Assembly: GCA_910583995.1 (NCBI GenBank)
Contig: CAJTYW010000015.1
Coordinates: forward strand, 1-44,668
DNA from: an uncultured Christensenella sp.
Lineage (GTDB): Bacteria > Bacillota > Clostridia > Christensenellales > UBA3700
Reading direction: 5' to 3'
DNA: 44,668 nucleotides
Part shown: piece after piece, positions 7,328-15,976 of the stretch
Numbering within the stretch: the first letter of the stretch is position 1
How the letters are laid out: the number at the start of each line of letters is the position of its first letter
The notes under the pieces: generated by a model
What the model was told of the DNA's origin: nothing
The model's database searches: none
The model's input: the letters and a program-made list of their open reading frames with translations, nothing else
Made by a program: the position numbers and the translations under genes

Positions 7328-10300
7328 TTATTTCAAGTCTTGCAAAGCAAATGGTTTTAAGTCTTTTTCTGTTTTATTAAGTTTTAAAGCTTGACATAAT
7401 GCCATAGCAGTATCAACACTTGTCAAACAAGAAATACCCAAGTCAACAGCAGTTCTTCTTATCTTAAATCCGTCTCTTGAAGATTGACGACCTTTAGTAG
7501 GAGTGTTGATAATAAGTTCTATTATTCCCTTTTTAGCAAGGTATACAATATCGCCGTTTCTCTTTTCTACCAATTTGTTAACTGCCATTGCATATATATC
7601 GTGTTCTGCAAGGAATTTAGCTGTACCTACAGTTGCAAAAATCTTAAAGCCTAAATCATTTAAAGCTTGAGCTACAGGCAATATTTCCTTTTTAAAGTTA
7701 TCTGAAACGCTTATTACAACGCCACTATCGTGGTGCAAATTAATACCGCTTGCAATCATACCTTTTAGCAATGCTTCAGGATAGCTTTCACCAATACCCA
7801 AAACTTCACCTGTTGATTTCATCTCTGGGCTTGCTGAAATTTCCAAATCTGGCAACTTCTCACTTGAGAATACAGGAACTTTTACTGCCACAACATCTGC
7901 TTTTTTGTAAAGGCCTGTGCCATAACCCAAACTTTCTACGCTTTCACCCAAAGCACATCTCAAAGCAAGTTGTACCATTGGAAGGTTTGTAACTTTACTA
8001 ATGTAAGGCACTGTTCTTGAAGAACGTGGGTTAACTTCGATAATATAAAGTTCGTTGTTTGCAATTATGTATTGAATGTTTATTAAACCTTTAGTATTTA
8101 AAGCAACAGCAAGGCGTTTTGTAACATCAATAATGCGTTTTGTCATTTCATCTGAAATGTGCATTGGTGGATATACGCTAATACTATCACCACTATGAAC
8201 GCCCGCTCTTTCAATATGTTCCATAATACCCGGAATCAAAATATCTTTTCCGTCGCTTATAGCATCAACTTCAACTTCCATACCTGTTACATATTTGTCT
8301 ATCAAAATAGGGTGTTCTTGTTCCACACTATTAACAATGTTCATATACTCAACAAGGTCTGTTTCATTATAGGCAATTTCCATACCTTGTCCGCCAAGTA
8401 CATAACTAGGTCTTACTAGTACTGGGTAACCAAGTCTTTCGCCAACTGCTATAGCTTCAACTGCAGTAAATACAGTATCTCCTTTAGGTCTTGTCAAATC
8501 TAGTTCTGTAAGCACATTGTCAAACACTTCTCTGTCTTCTGCAGCATCAATGTCTTTTGGTTGTGTACCAATAATTTTGTATCCTGCATCGCTAACAGCT
8601 TTTGTAAGTTTGATTGCTGTTTGTCCGCCAAACTGAACAACTACACCTACAGGTTTTTCGATAGCAAGAATATTTAATGTTTCTTCCACAGTCAAAGGCT
8701 CAAAATACAATCTGTCTGCAGTATCAAAGTCTGTTGAAACTGTTTCAGGGTTATTGTTGATAATAACTGTTCTGTAACCTGCTTTTCTTAATGCCCAAGT
8801 ACAATGTACGCTGCAATAGTCAAACTCAACACCTTGACCTATACGAATAGGACCACTACCTAAAACAACAACTGTTTTTTCATTTTGTTTTGGTGTAACA
8901 ACTTTATTTTCATACTTGCTGTAGTAATAAGGACTTCCGCCTTCTGCACCGCCACTAACAACATCTATCAAGCCGTAACTTGGATAAATATCATATTTTT
9001 CTCTAAGCTCTTTAATTTCTATTTCAGCACAGCCTGCAAGTCTTGCAATGTGTTTATCAGATAAACCAAGAACTTTATATTCCTTCAAAAGCTCGCTTGT
9101 TAAGCCTTTAATGCCGATTTTCGCAATATTATTTTCTGCCAAAGCAATTTTTTGCATCTCTTCCAAAAACCAAGGAGTGATTTGAGTAATTTTATTAATT
9201 TGCTCTACAGTTGCACCCATTTTTAGTGCTTGCATAATAACAAAAATTCTCTCATCGTTTTTGATTGCAACTAGCTCAAGCACTTGCTCTAAAGTCAAAT
9301 CGCTGTATTTATCAAGTGTTGTACCATTGATATTAAGCTCCAATGACCTAATTGCTTTTAAGAAAGAACCTGTGAAATTATTGCTAATTGACATTACTTC
9401 GCCTGTTGCTTTCATTCTTGTACCAAGCATTTTGTTTGCTTGAGTAAATTTATCAAACGGCCAGCGTGGGAATTTGCAAACCACATAATCTACATTAGGA
9501 GATTTGTGAGCAAAAGTCATTCCTGTTTTGCTGCTTACGATTTCGTCCAAGTTATAACCGATTGCAACCAAAGCACTAACTCTTGCAATTGGGTAACCAG
9601 TTGCTTTTGATGCTAAAGCTGAAGAACGGCTAACGCGTGGGTTAACTTCTATCAAATAATATTTATCGCTATCCACTGACAAAGCGTATTGGATATTGCA
9701 ACCACCTTCGATTCCCAAAGCATTGATAATCTTAAGTGATGCGTCTTTTAGCATTTTTAATTGTCTTGGCTCTAAAGTTTGACAAGGTGCAACAACTACG
9801 CTATCGCCTGTATGTATACCAACTGGGTCAACATTTTCCATATCGCAAACGATAATTGCGTGACCAGATTTATCTCTCATTACTTCAAACTCTATCTCTT
9901 TATAGCCTGCAACGCTTTTTTCTACAAGGATTTGTCCTACTCTTGAAGCTTTTATACCGCTTGCTGCGATTTCCTTAAGCTCTGTCATAGTCTCTGCAAT
10001 ACCGCCACCAGTACCACCCAATGTGTATGCAGGTCTAATTATGATAGGCAAACCATTCTTTTCTGCAAAATCAACAGCATCTTCAACCTTACTTACAATT
10101 ACACTATCAATAACTGGCTCGCCAATCTCAAGCATAGTGTCTTTAAACATTTCTCTGTCTTCTGCTTTTTTGATAGTCTCTACATTTGTACCAAGAAGTC
10201 TTACATTATGCTCTTTTAAAAATCCGCTTTCACTCAAAGCAACTGCTAGGTTAAGTCCTGTTTGACCGCCAAGGGTTGGAAGAATACTATCAGGTTTTTC

Positions 10301-10540
10301 AATTTTGATAATGTTTTTGATAACCTCTTCTTTCAATGGCTCAAGATAAACTTTATCAGCCATTTCCTTATCTGTCATAATAGTTGCTGGGTTACTATTT
10401 ACAAGTACAACACTTATACCATTTTCTTTTAATGCACGACACGCTTGAGTTCCTGCATAATCGAACTCTGCTGCTTGACCAATTACAATCGGACCGCTAC
10501 CGATAACCAATACTTTTTTTATGTCTTTATCCTTTGGCAT
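7328..10540 (-). CDS. carB: Carbamoyl-phosphate synthase large subunit
   Basis: The 1070-residue protein has full family length and two homologous halves, each starting with a nucleotide-binding segment (VLVIGSGPIVIGQAAEFDYAG and VVVLGSGPIRIGQGVEFDYC) and each containing an ATP-grasp domain. The C-terminal 130 or so residues form the MGS-like allosteric domain, with VSDNFKKE and FATVGTAKFLAEH. It makes carbamoyl phosphate from bicarbonate, ATP and ammonia, the ammonia coming from the glutaminase subunit CarA. carA is not adjacent and not in the window, so the partner must be encoded elsewhere. The start follows TTAAGGAGAATTTATT. It lies 103 bp after pyrF. Confidence 0.98.
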   Translation of the reverse strand: MPKDKDIKKVLVIGSGPIVIGQAAEFDYAGTQACRALKENGISVVLVNSNPATIMTDKEMADKVYLEPLKEEVIKNIIKIEKPDSILPTLGGQTGLNLAVALSESGFLKEHNVRLLGTNVETIKKAEDREMFKDTMLEIGEPVIDSVIVSKVEDAVDFAEKNGLPIIIRPAYTLGGTGGGIAETMTELKEIAASGIKASRVGQILVEKSVAGYKEIEFEVMRDKSGHAIIVCDMENVDPVGIHTGDSVVVAPCQTLEPRQLKMLKDASLKIINALGIEGGCNIQYALSVDSDKYYLIEVNPRVSRSSALASKATGYPIARVSALVAIGYNLDEIVSSKTGMTFAHKSPNVDYVVCKFPRWPFDKFTQANKMLGTRMKATGEVMSISNNFTGSFLKAIRSLELNINGTTLDKYSDLTLEQVLELVAIKNDERIFVIMQALKMGATVEQINKITQITPWFLEEMQKIALAENNIAKIGIKGLTSELLKEYKVLGLSDKHIARLAGCAEIEIKELREKYDIYPSYGLIDVVSGGAEGGSPYYYSKYENKVVTPKQNEKTVVVLGSGPIRIGQGVEFDYCSVHCTWALRKAGYRTVIINNNPETVSTDFDTADRLYFEPLTVEETLNILAIEKPVGVVVQFGGQTAIKLTKAVSDAGYKIIGTQPKDIDAAEDREVFDNVLTELDLTRPKGDTVFTAVEAIAVGERLGYPVLVRPSYVLGGQGMEIAYNETDLVEYMNIVNSVEQEHPILIDKYVTGMEVEVDAISDGKDILIPGIMEHIERAGVHSGDSISVYPPMHISDEMTKRIIDVTKRLAVALNTKGLINIQYIIANNELYIIEVNPRSSRTVPYISKVTNLPMVQLALRCALGESVESLGYGTGLYKKADVVAVKVPVFSSEKLPDLEISASPEMKSTGEVLGIGESYPEALLKGMIASGINLHHDSGVVISVSDNFKKEILPVAQALNDLGFKIFATVGTAKFLAEHDIYAMAVNKLVEKRNGDIVYLAKKGIIELIINTPTKGRQSSRDGFKIRRTAVDLGISCLTSVDTAMALCQALKLNKTEKDLKPFALQDLK

Positions 10541-10643
10541 AATAAATTCTCCTTAAGTTTATTTATTGCAATAAAATTGCTTGTTTTTTAATTTAATCTC
10601 GATTTTTGAATGGTTTATTCAACTTTTTACAATTGTTTTTATA
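10541..10643 (-). other. Gap between pyrF and carB
   Basis: This short noncoding gap carries one copy of the recurring motif CGATTTTTG (10600-10608) and a small hairpin, GCAATTTTATTGC, 20-30 bases before the carB ribosome binding site. It is where carA might be expected in related operons, but no remnant of it is visible. Confidence 0.4.
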
Positions 10644-11549
10644 TTACTTTTTAATAGCACTATTTAAATCTTCTCTCATATCAATGCTTGCTTGTCTTGC
10701 AGCTTTTGCATAGTCTAAACCTTGATATTTTTCCTTTTTATAAGCACAAAGTATACCGCGTGAACTATTTACAATACCGCCTATACCATTTACAAAGCAT
10801 ACTGCTAAATCTTCAGCTTTTCCGCCTTGTGCACCATAACCTGGGATTAGGAAGAATGTGTGTGGATTACGCTTTCTTATTATCTCCGCTTGCTCTTTAT
10901 GAGTTGCACCAACTACCGCACCAATACTGCTGTATCCGTATTTACCGATTAGCTCTGAACCCCATTTTTCTACCAAATCACCCATTTCTTCATACAAGGT
11001 ATTTCCGTTTTCAAACTTTTTATCTTGAAGTTCGCCACTTGTAGGGTTAGAAGTTTTTACTAAAATAAATAATCCTTTGTCATTTTCCTTGCAATCTTTA
11101 ACGAATGGTAAAATTCCGTCACTGCCTAAATATCCGTTTACTGTGATATAGTCGCTGTCAAAAGCAGTAATCTTTTTGTCACCTACTTGCACTCCGCTCA
11201 AATAAGCTTTGCTATAGCAACCTGCTGTTGAGCCAATGTCATTCCTTTTTACATCTGCTATAACTATCATACCTTTAGATTTTGCGTAATCTACAGTTTG
11301 TTTAAAAGCTTTTAAACCTTGGTATCCATACATTTCATAATAAGCAACTTGTACTTTTACTGCAGGTACTATATCATATATATTGTCAACAATGTTTTTG
11401 TTAAATTCAAAAATTTGCTCTGCTGCATCTTCCAAACTATTTACTTTATTTAGCATATCTTCTGGTAAATAGTCAAGACAAGTATCCAATCCCACTACAG
11501 ATGGGTTATCAGTTCTTTTAATTGCATCAATCAACTTATCAATAATCAT
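10644..11549 (-). CDS. pyrF: Orotidine-5'-phosphate decarboxylase, type 2
   Basis: This enzyme converts OMP to UMP, the last step of the pathway. The 301 residues and the layout fit the longer type 2 form. The catalytic Lys-Asp signature is in IADVKRNDIGS (D99, K101, D104), and GYGAQGGKAEDL with VNSSRGI form the C-terminal phosphate-binding part. Its ATG lies inside the end of pyrC with a 4-nt overlap, so translation is probably coupled. The orotate phosphoribosyltransferase (pyrE) that supplies its substrate is not in the window. Confidence 0.96.
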   Translation of the reverse strand: MIIDKLIDAIKRTDNPSVVGLDTCLDYLPEDMLNKVNSLEDAAEQIFEFNKNIVDNIYDIVPAVKVQVAYYEMYGYQGLKAFKQTVDYAKSKGMIVIADVKRNDIGSTAGCYSKAYLSGVQVGDKKITAFDSDYITVNGYLGSDGILPFVKDCKENDKGLFILVKTSNPTSGELQDKKFENGNTLYEEMGDLVEKWGSELIGKYGYSSIGAVVGATHKEQAEIIRKRNPHTFFLIPGYGAQGGKAEDLAVCFVNGIGGIVNSSRGILCAYKKEKYQGLDYAKAARQASIDMREDLNSAIKK

Positions 11550-12817
11550 TTATTTTCCTCCGTTAATCTGTTAAAAACTATATTTCCGTCAACTATTGTT
11601 GTCATAATTTGACCTTTTACTTTTCTGCCATTGAATGGTGTGTTTTTACCTTTGCTAAACCACTTACTACTGTCAATCACATATTCCTTTTCAGTGTCTA
11701 CAATTACAAAATCTGCAAGTCCGCCTTCAACCAATTCACCACAAGGCAAATTTAATATATCGCTTGGGTTTTTGCTCATAAGTTCAGATAGTCTTTCCAA
11801 ACTCATAAGTCCGCTTTCTACTAACGCTGTGTAGCACAAACTAAATGCTGACTCTAATCCGCTTATTCCATTTGGTGCCAAGGCAAACTCTCTGTCCTTT
11901 TCAGATTTTGTGTGTGGAGCGTGGTCAGTTGCTATAGCATCAATAGTTCCGTCAAGTAATCCTGCAATAATAGCTTGTCTGTCACTTTCTTCTCTAAGTG
12001 GTGGATTTACTTTTGCATTGCAGTCATAATTTAAAATTAACTCATCTGTTCCTACAATGTAATGTGGACAAGTCTCGCAAGTGACTTTTATTCCTTTTGC
12101 TTTTGCCCATCTTACCAAATCAACGCTGTTTGCAGTTGATACGTGTGCAATATGAACGCCTACATTCAAGCTGTCTGCCAAAAGTATCTCTCTTGCAACC
12201 ATAGCTTCTTCTGCAACACGGCTAATACCTTCTATTCCCGCTCTTGTAGCATTTGCACCTTCGTTTGCGTGCCCTTCTGCAAGACTTTTATCTTCAGAGT
12301 GGCTTATTGTTATCATTCCCAAGCCGTCTGCATATTCCATTGCTTTTCTCATAAGGTTGCTATTTGTAACAGGCATTCCATCATCACTTACTGCCACAAT
12401 ACCTGCCCTTTGCATACTTGCCATTTCCGCTAGTTCTTCACCTTTTAAGCCTTTGGAAATTGCACCTATAGGAAATACTCTTGCCAAACCTACTTCTCTT
12501 GCTCTCATTTTTATATAAGAAACTATATACTTATTATCTGTTACAGGATTGGTGTTTGGCATAGGGCAAACTGCACTATAACCACCGCTTACTGCAGCTT
12601 TTAATCCGCTAGTTATATCTTCTTTACTCTCAAAACCCGGTTCTCTTAAATGAGTGTGAATATCAACAAAAGCAGGAAGAATTGTATTGCCATTTCCATC
12701 AATGCTTGGGATATCCATAAATTCGCCTAAATCTTTAACTATGCCGGAAACTTTATTTCCTGTTATCATAATGTTTGTTAATTCGCCATTAAGCTTTACA
12801 TTTTTGATTATAAACAT
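11546..12817 (-). CDS. pyrC: Dihydroorotase, class I
   Basis: The 423-residue zinc amidohydrolase cyclises carbamoyl aspartate to dihydroorotate. Metal ligands are visible in VDIHTHLREPG (H54, H56), and the later ISHSED, HIAHVST and AIATDHAPHT segments carry the remaining histidines and the catalytic aspartate. Length and motifs fit class I enzymes of Gram-positive bacteria. It starts 1 nt after the pyrB stop and overlaps pyrF, so it sits in a tightly packed block. Confidence 0.97.
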   Translation of the reverse strand: MFIIKNVKLNGELTNIMITGNKVSGIVKDLGEFMDIPSIDGNGNTILPAFVDIHTHLREPGFESKEDITSGLKAAVSGGYSAVCPMPNTNPVTDNKYIVSYIKMRAREVGLARVFPIGAISKGLKGEELAEMASMQRAGIVAVSDDGMPVTNSNLMRKAMEYADGLGMITISHSEDKSLAEGHANEGANATRAGIEGISRVAEEAMVAREILLADSLNVGVHIAHVSTANSVDLVRWAKAKGIKVTCETCPHYIVGTDELILNYDCNAKVNPPLREESDRQAIIAGLLDGTIDAIATDHAPHTKSEKDREFALAPNGISGLESAFSLCYTALVESGLMSLERLSELMSKNPSDILNLPCGELVEGGLADFVIVDTEKEYVIDSSKWFSKGKNTPFNGRKVKGQIMTTIVDGNIVFNRLTEENK

Positions 12818-12818
12818 T

Positions 12819-13730
12819 TTACTTTCCCTCCACCATTAATTTAATTATTGCCATTCTTACCGCTAAACCATTAGTCACTTGCTCAAAAATTCTAGAACAA
12901 TCGCTATCTACAGCTTCGCCTGAAATTTCTACCCCTCTATTAACAGGTGCAGGGTGCATAATTATTGCATTTTCGTTTGCAAGTTTCATTCTGTCCATTG
13001 TTATTCCGTATTCAGTAAAATACTCCTTAATTGTAGGGAATTGTCCGCTTGTTTGACGCTCTAGCTGAATTCTAAGTCCCATAATAACATCGCTGCCTTG
13101 TATTGCTTCTTCAATGCTATTACAAATTGTAGCCCCCATTTCTTCAATGCCTTTTGGCATAAGAGTTTTAATTCCAAAAAGTTTAACTTTTGCACCCATT
13201 GTCAAAAGTCCAAAAATGTTTGACCTTGCAACTCTGCTATATTTAATATCACCAATAATTGCAACTGTAAGACCTTCCAATCTTCCAAAATGTCTACGCA
13301 TAGTAAGCATATCAAGTAATGCTTGAGTCGGGTGTTCGTGTTGTCCATCACCTGCGTTTACAATATGAGCATCAACTTTTTTTGCAATATAATGCGGTGT
13401 ACCTGCCATACTATGTCTTATTACAACAATGTTGTTTTTGATGCTCTCTAATGTTCTAACAGTATCGTACATACTTTCACCTTTTGCAACACTGCTACTT
13501 GCAACTGCAATGTTTACTTGATTAGCACCCAAAAATCTTGTAGCATTTTCAAAAGAAGTCCTTGTTCTTGTACTATTTTCATAAAATAAATTAACCACAG
13601 ATGTGCCGCGGCAATAGTCAAGGTTTATCTCACCTTTGTCTAAATGCTCACGCATAACATCTGCGGTATCAAGAATTTCTTCAATTTCTTCACGACTTAA
13701 GCCTTCAAGTCCCAACAAATCTTTACGCAT
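12819..13730 (-). CDS. pyrB: Aspartate carbamoyltransferase catalytic subunit
   Basis: The 303-residue enzyme joins carbamoyl phosphate and aspartate. The carbamoyl-phosphate loop is ENSTRTRTSFE (STRTR at 53-57), and HPTQALLDM and PAPVNRGVE complete the active site. No regulatory chain gene (pyrI) follows, which is normal for Bacillota, where control is transcriptional. It is the first gene of the operon, and an attenuator-like leader of about 155 nt precedes it. Confidence 0.97.
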   Translation of the reverse strand: MRKDLLGLEGLSREEIEEILDTADVMREHLDKGEINLDYCRGTSVVNLFYENSTRTRTSFENATRFLGANQVNIAVASSSVAKGESMYDTVRTLESIKNNIVVIRHSMAGTPHYIAKKVDAHIVNAGDGQHEHPTQALLDMLTMRRHFGRLEGLTVAIIGDIKYSRVARSNIFGLLTMGAKVKLFGIKTLMPKGIEEMGATICNSIEEAIQGSDVIMGLRIQLERQTSGQFPTIKEYFTEYGITMDRMKLANENAIIMHPAPVNRGVEISGEAVDSDCSRIFEQVTNGLAVRMAIIKLMVEGK

Positions 13731-13745
13731 AAAACTCTCCTTAAC

Positions 13746-13776
13746 AAAAAAACTCGCATCTTAATAAGATACGAGT
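13746..13776 (-). terminator. Attenuator terminator in the pyr leader
   Basis: On the minus strand ACTCGTATCTT and AAGATGCGAGT form an 11-bp stem with one G-U pair and a 3-nt loop, followed by T7, just before the pyrB ribosome binding site. A terminator between a promoter and the first gene indicates attenuation. Its 5' arm contains CTCGTA, complementary to TACGAG in the upstream hairpin. Confidence 0.85.
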
Positions 13777-13842
13777 AAAATCCACATAATACTTGCCTAA
13801 AATATTTTTAGCCTTTATCCAAAAACAGCCTAAACCAATATA

Positions 13843-13877
13843 AATGTAAAATCTTTGTGGTCTCTCGTACCTACATT
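13843..13877 (-). promoter_or_regulatory. PyrR-like binding hairpin (anti-antiterminator) in the pyr leader
   Basis: The minus strand has an outer stem AATGTA/TACATT and an inner stem GGT/ACC around a purine-rich loop with GAGAG, the core of the PyrR recognition loop. The hairpin also contains TACGAG (13864-13869), which could instead pair with CTCGTA (13770-13775) in the terminator and open it. Protein binding here would therefore favour termination when UMP is high. The match to the PyrR consensus is partial, and no pyrR gene is in the window. Confidence 0.6.
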
Positions 13878-13892
13878 AAAGTTTACATTAAT

Positions 13893-13921
13893 AATATACC
13901 ACATAACAAAAATTTTGTCTA
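13893..13921 (-). promoter_or_regulatory. Promoter of the pyr operon
   Basis: TAGACA (13916-13921) and TATATT (13893-13898) are separated by 17 bp on the minus strand. A TTGACA lies a little further upstream (13928-13933) but has no -10 at the right distance. Confidence 0.6.
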
Positions 13922-13978
13922 GTACTTTGTCAAAATTTAAATGCAAAATTTGTGCAAAGTCTTTATAAAAATTTGTAA

Positions 13979-14007
13979 CATAACCCTACTTAAAAAATAG
14001 TTGGGTT
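13979..14007 (-). terminator. Weak terminator-like hairpin after the XRE gene
   Basis: TAACCCAACTA and TAGTAGGGTTA-type arms, with one or two mismatches, form a hairpin 5 nt after the XRE stop codon. The following sequence is only moderately T-rich. Confidence 0.35.
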
Positions 14008-14011
14008 ACTA

Positions 14012-14254
14012 TTAATCTAACTCTAAATTGTCAAAATCAAATACTGGACTATCAAAAAATTCTATATAAGAAACACCCAACTCTTTAATTATTAATGACA
14101 TATTTTTAAAATTAGGTGTTTGATATTTACAATTTAAAATATCTGTCATAGTGCTATGGTACAAACCAGTTAATTGAGCAAGTTTGTATTGTGTCATATT
14201 CTTTTCTTTCAACAATTCTCTAACTCTTGTTGCAAATGCTTTATTTAATTTCAT
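14012..14254 (-). CDS. Small XRE-family helix-turn-helix regulator
   Basis: The protein is 80 residues, essentially one Cro/CI-type helix-turn-helix domain. TQYKLAQLTGLYHSTMTDIL (21-40) holds the two DNA-contact helices, and KNMSLIIKELGVSYIEFFD is the usual family ending. There is no extra sensor domain, so it may be an orphan DNA-binding protein or the regulator half of an unseen pair. It lies 68 bp downstream of the LysR gene on the same strand and may be read through from it. Its target cannot be read from the sequence. Confidence 0.88.
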   Translation of the reverse strand: MKLNKAFATRVRELLKEKNMTQYKLAQLTGLYHSTMTDILNCKYQTPNFKNMSLIIKELGVSYIEFFDSPVFDFDNLELD

Positions 14255-14322
14255 ATATATACCCCTTTATATCAGTTTTACAATTATATTAAAATTAATA
14301 ACTTTATAATAAAGACAATTTT

Positions 14323-15201
14323 TTACTGCAATTTAACTTTTAACTTTTCCAAAAATATTTCCGCACATTTTGGTAGTAATGAATATTTTTTCCAAGCAAT
14401 ATTAAGGTAAGATTTAAGTACGGGATACAGCGGTTTAAAAACCAAGTCGCTACTATCGGTAATATTTATTATTTTATCCAAAGTTACTGCATATCCAATA
14501 CCTTCCCTTACCATAATTGACGCATTATAAAGAAGATTATAAGTTGCAACAATATTCAATTCGTCTTCACTTTTTTTAAACCATTCCGTAATCTTATTTT
14601 TACCTAAAGATTGTCTTGAGCGGATAAGTGGCAAACCCCACAAATCTTCAGGGATTATTTTATCTTTTTTGGCAAGCGGACTGTCTTTTCGCATAATCAC
14701 ACCCCAAGTATCTTGCAATGGAAGCCTTAAATAATCATATTTTGTGACATCAAATGGTTCAATAAATACTCCAAAGTCAATAAGTCCGTTATCTAACTTT
14801 TCGGATATTATACCGCTATCACCGCTACAAAGATTAAATTTAACTTTAGGATATTCGTCTTGCATATTTTTTACAACTTTAATTACGGAAGACAAAGCAT
14901 AAGACTCACCACTACCAATTGTAATATCGCCTTCAATTTCGTCCTGTGGCATTTTAATTTCCGCTTGCGTTTTATTGTACAAATCGACAATCTCTTCCGC
15001 TCTTTTTTTAAGCAACCTACCTGTTTCAGTAAGTGTCACTCTACGATTTCCACGGATAAAAAGTTTAGCACCTATCTCACTCTCTAAATTTTGCATTTGT
15101 CTTGAAAGATTGGGCTGAGTTACAAACAAAACTTTTGCCGCTTTAGATATACTTTCTTCCCTTGCAACCGCCAAAAAATATTTTAGTTCCCTAATTTCCA
15201 T
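14323..15201 (-). CDS. LysR-family transcriptional regulator
   Basis: The 292-residue protein has the N-terminal winged helix-turn-helix of LysR regulators (MEIRELKYFLAVAREESISKAAKVLFVTQPNLSRQ, about residues 1-60), then a periplasmic-binding-protein-like effector domain. It is divergent from the acetyltransferase and alcohol dehydrogenase genes, the usual LysR layout for control of the neighbouring gene plus autoregulation. A 16-bp palindrome lies between the two promoters. The effector is unknown. Confidence 0.93.
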   Translation of the reverse strand: MEIRELKYFLAVAREESISKAAKVLFVTQPNLSRQMQNLESEIGAKLFIRGNRRVTLTETGRLLKKRAEEIVDLYNKTQAEIKMPQDEIEGDITIGSGESYALSSVIKVVKNMQDEYPKVKFNLCSGDSGIISEKLDNGLIDFGVFIEPFDVTKYDYLRLPLQDTWGVIMRKDSPLAKKDKIIPEDLWGLPLIRSRQSLGKNKITEWFKKSEDELNIVATYNLLYNASIMVREGIGYAVTLDKIINITDSSDLVFKPLYPVLKSYLNIAWKKYSLLPKCAEIFLEKLKVKLQ

Positions 15202-15235
15202 TATATATCCCCGCTAAATTATATTATCTATTTAT

Positions 15236-15321
15236 ATTTTAGCATATCTTATATATAGCTGTCAATTATAGCTGACTATAAAATATAAGCATTTGACATA
15301 GCAGCCAATCCGTAATAAAAT
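15236..15321. promoter_or_regulatory. Divergent promoters with a LysR-type operator
   Basis: Plus strand: TTGACA (15293-15298), 17 bp, TAAAAT (15316-15321), for the acetyltransferase gene. Minus strand: TTGACA (15260-15265), 18 bp, TAAAAT (15236-15241), for the LysR gene. Between the two -35 elements is the palindrome TTATAG-N4-CTATAA (15266-15281), a good T-N11-A LysR box, plus a direct repeat TATAGCTG. Binding there could affect both promoters. Confidence 0.65.
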
Positions 15322-15357
15322 ATAGTTGAAAAGAAATTAAACTAATTTAGGCGGTTT

Positions 15358-15927
15358 ATGGATAAATACGAGTTTAGAAAACTTATGTCAAATCACACAT
15401 ATATCTTTGCAGGAAGTCCCCTACATTTATATATGCATAAAATGGCTGAGCGAGCAAGAAAAATCACTATGAAAATGAATAACAAATCCCATAGTGCAAA
15501 TAAAGTTCGAAAATTATTTTTTAAATTAACGCAAGAAAAAACTGACAACACATTTACGCTTTTTCCGCCATTTACAACAGATTATGGACAAAATATTAAA
15601 ATCGGGAAAGGAGTTTTTATAAATGCAGGTTGTACTTTTCAAGACCAAGGCGGTATATTTATTGGCAATAATGTACTTATAGGTCCGCAAGTTGTCATTG
15701 CAACACTTAATCACGATTTTAATCCAAACAGCAGAAAAAGTATGAATCCTTTACCTGTAGTGATTGAAAATAATGTTTGGATTGGTGCCAATGTTACGAT
15801 ATGCCCAGGTGTTACAATAGGCGAAAATTCAATAATCGGTGCGGGAGCAGTTGTAACAAAAGATATTTCTAAAAATAGCGTTGCAGTAGGAGTTCCTGCA
15901 AAAATTATTAAAAGTATTGATATTTAA
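15358..15927 (+). CDS. Maltose/galactoside-type sugar O-acetyltransferase
   Basis: The 189-residue protein has the left-handed beta-helix hexapeptide repeats of the Maa/LacA acetyltransferase family, as in IKIGKGVFINAGC, IFIGNNVLIGP and VWIGANVTICPGVTIGENSIIG. The catalytic histidine is in ATLNHDFNP (H119). The N-terminal alpha-helical Mac segment is present (FAGSPLHLYMHKMAERAR). It transfers acetyl from acetyl-CoA to a sugar or similar hydroxyl; the acceptor is unknown. An AGGCGG site lies before the ATG. The gene is followed after 49 bp by the alcohol dehydrogenase, probably in one transcript under the adjacent LysR regulator. Confidence 0.9.
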   Translation: MDKYEFRKLMSNHTYIFAGSPLHLYMHKMAERARKITMKMNNKSHSANKVRKLFFKLTQEKTDNTFTLFPPFTTDYGQNIKIGKGVFINAGCTFQDQGGIFIGNNVLIGPQVVIATLNHDFNPNSRKSMNPLPVVIENNVWIGANVTICPGVTIGENSIIGAGAVVTKDISKNSVAVGVPAKIIKSIDI

Positions 15928-15976
15928 TTGTACAAATAAATATAAAATTAAAAAATAAAATAAAAAGGAGAAGATT

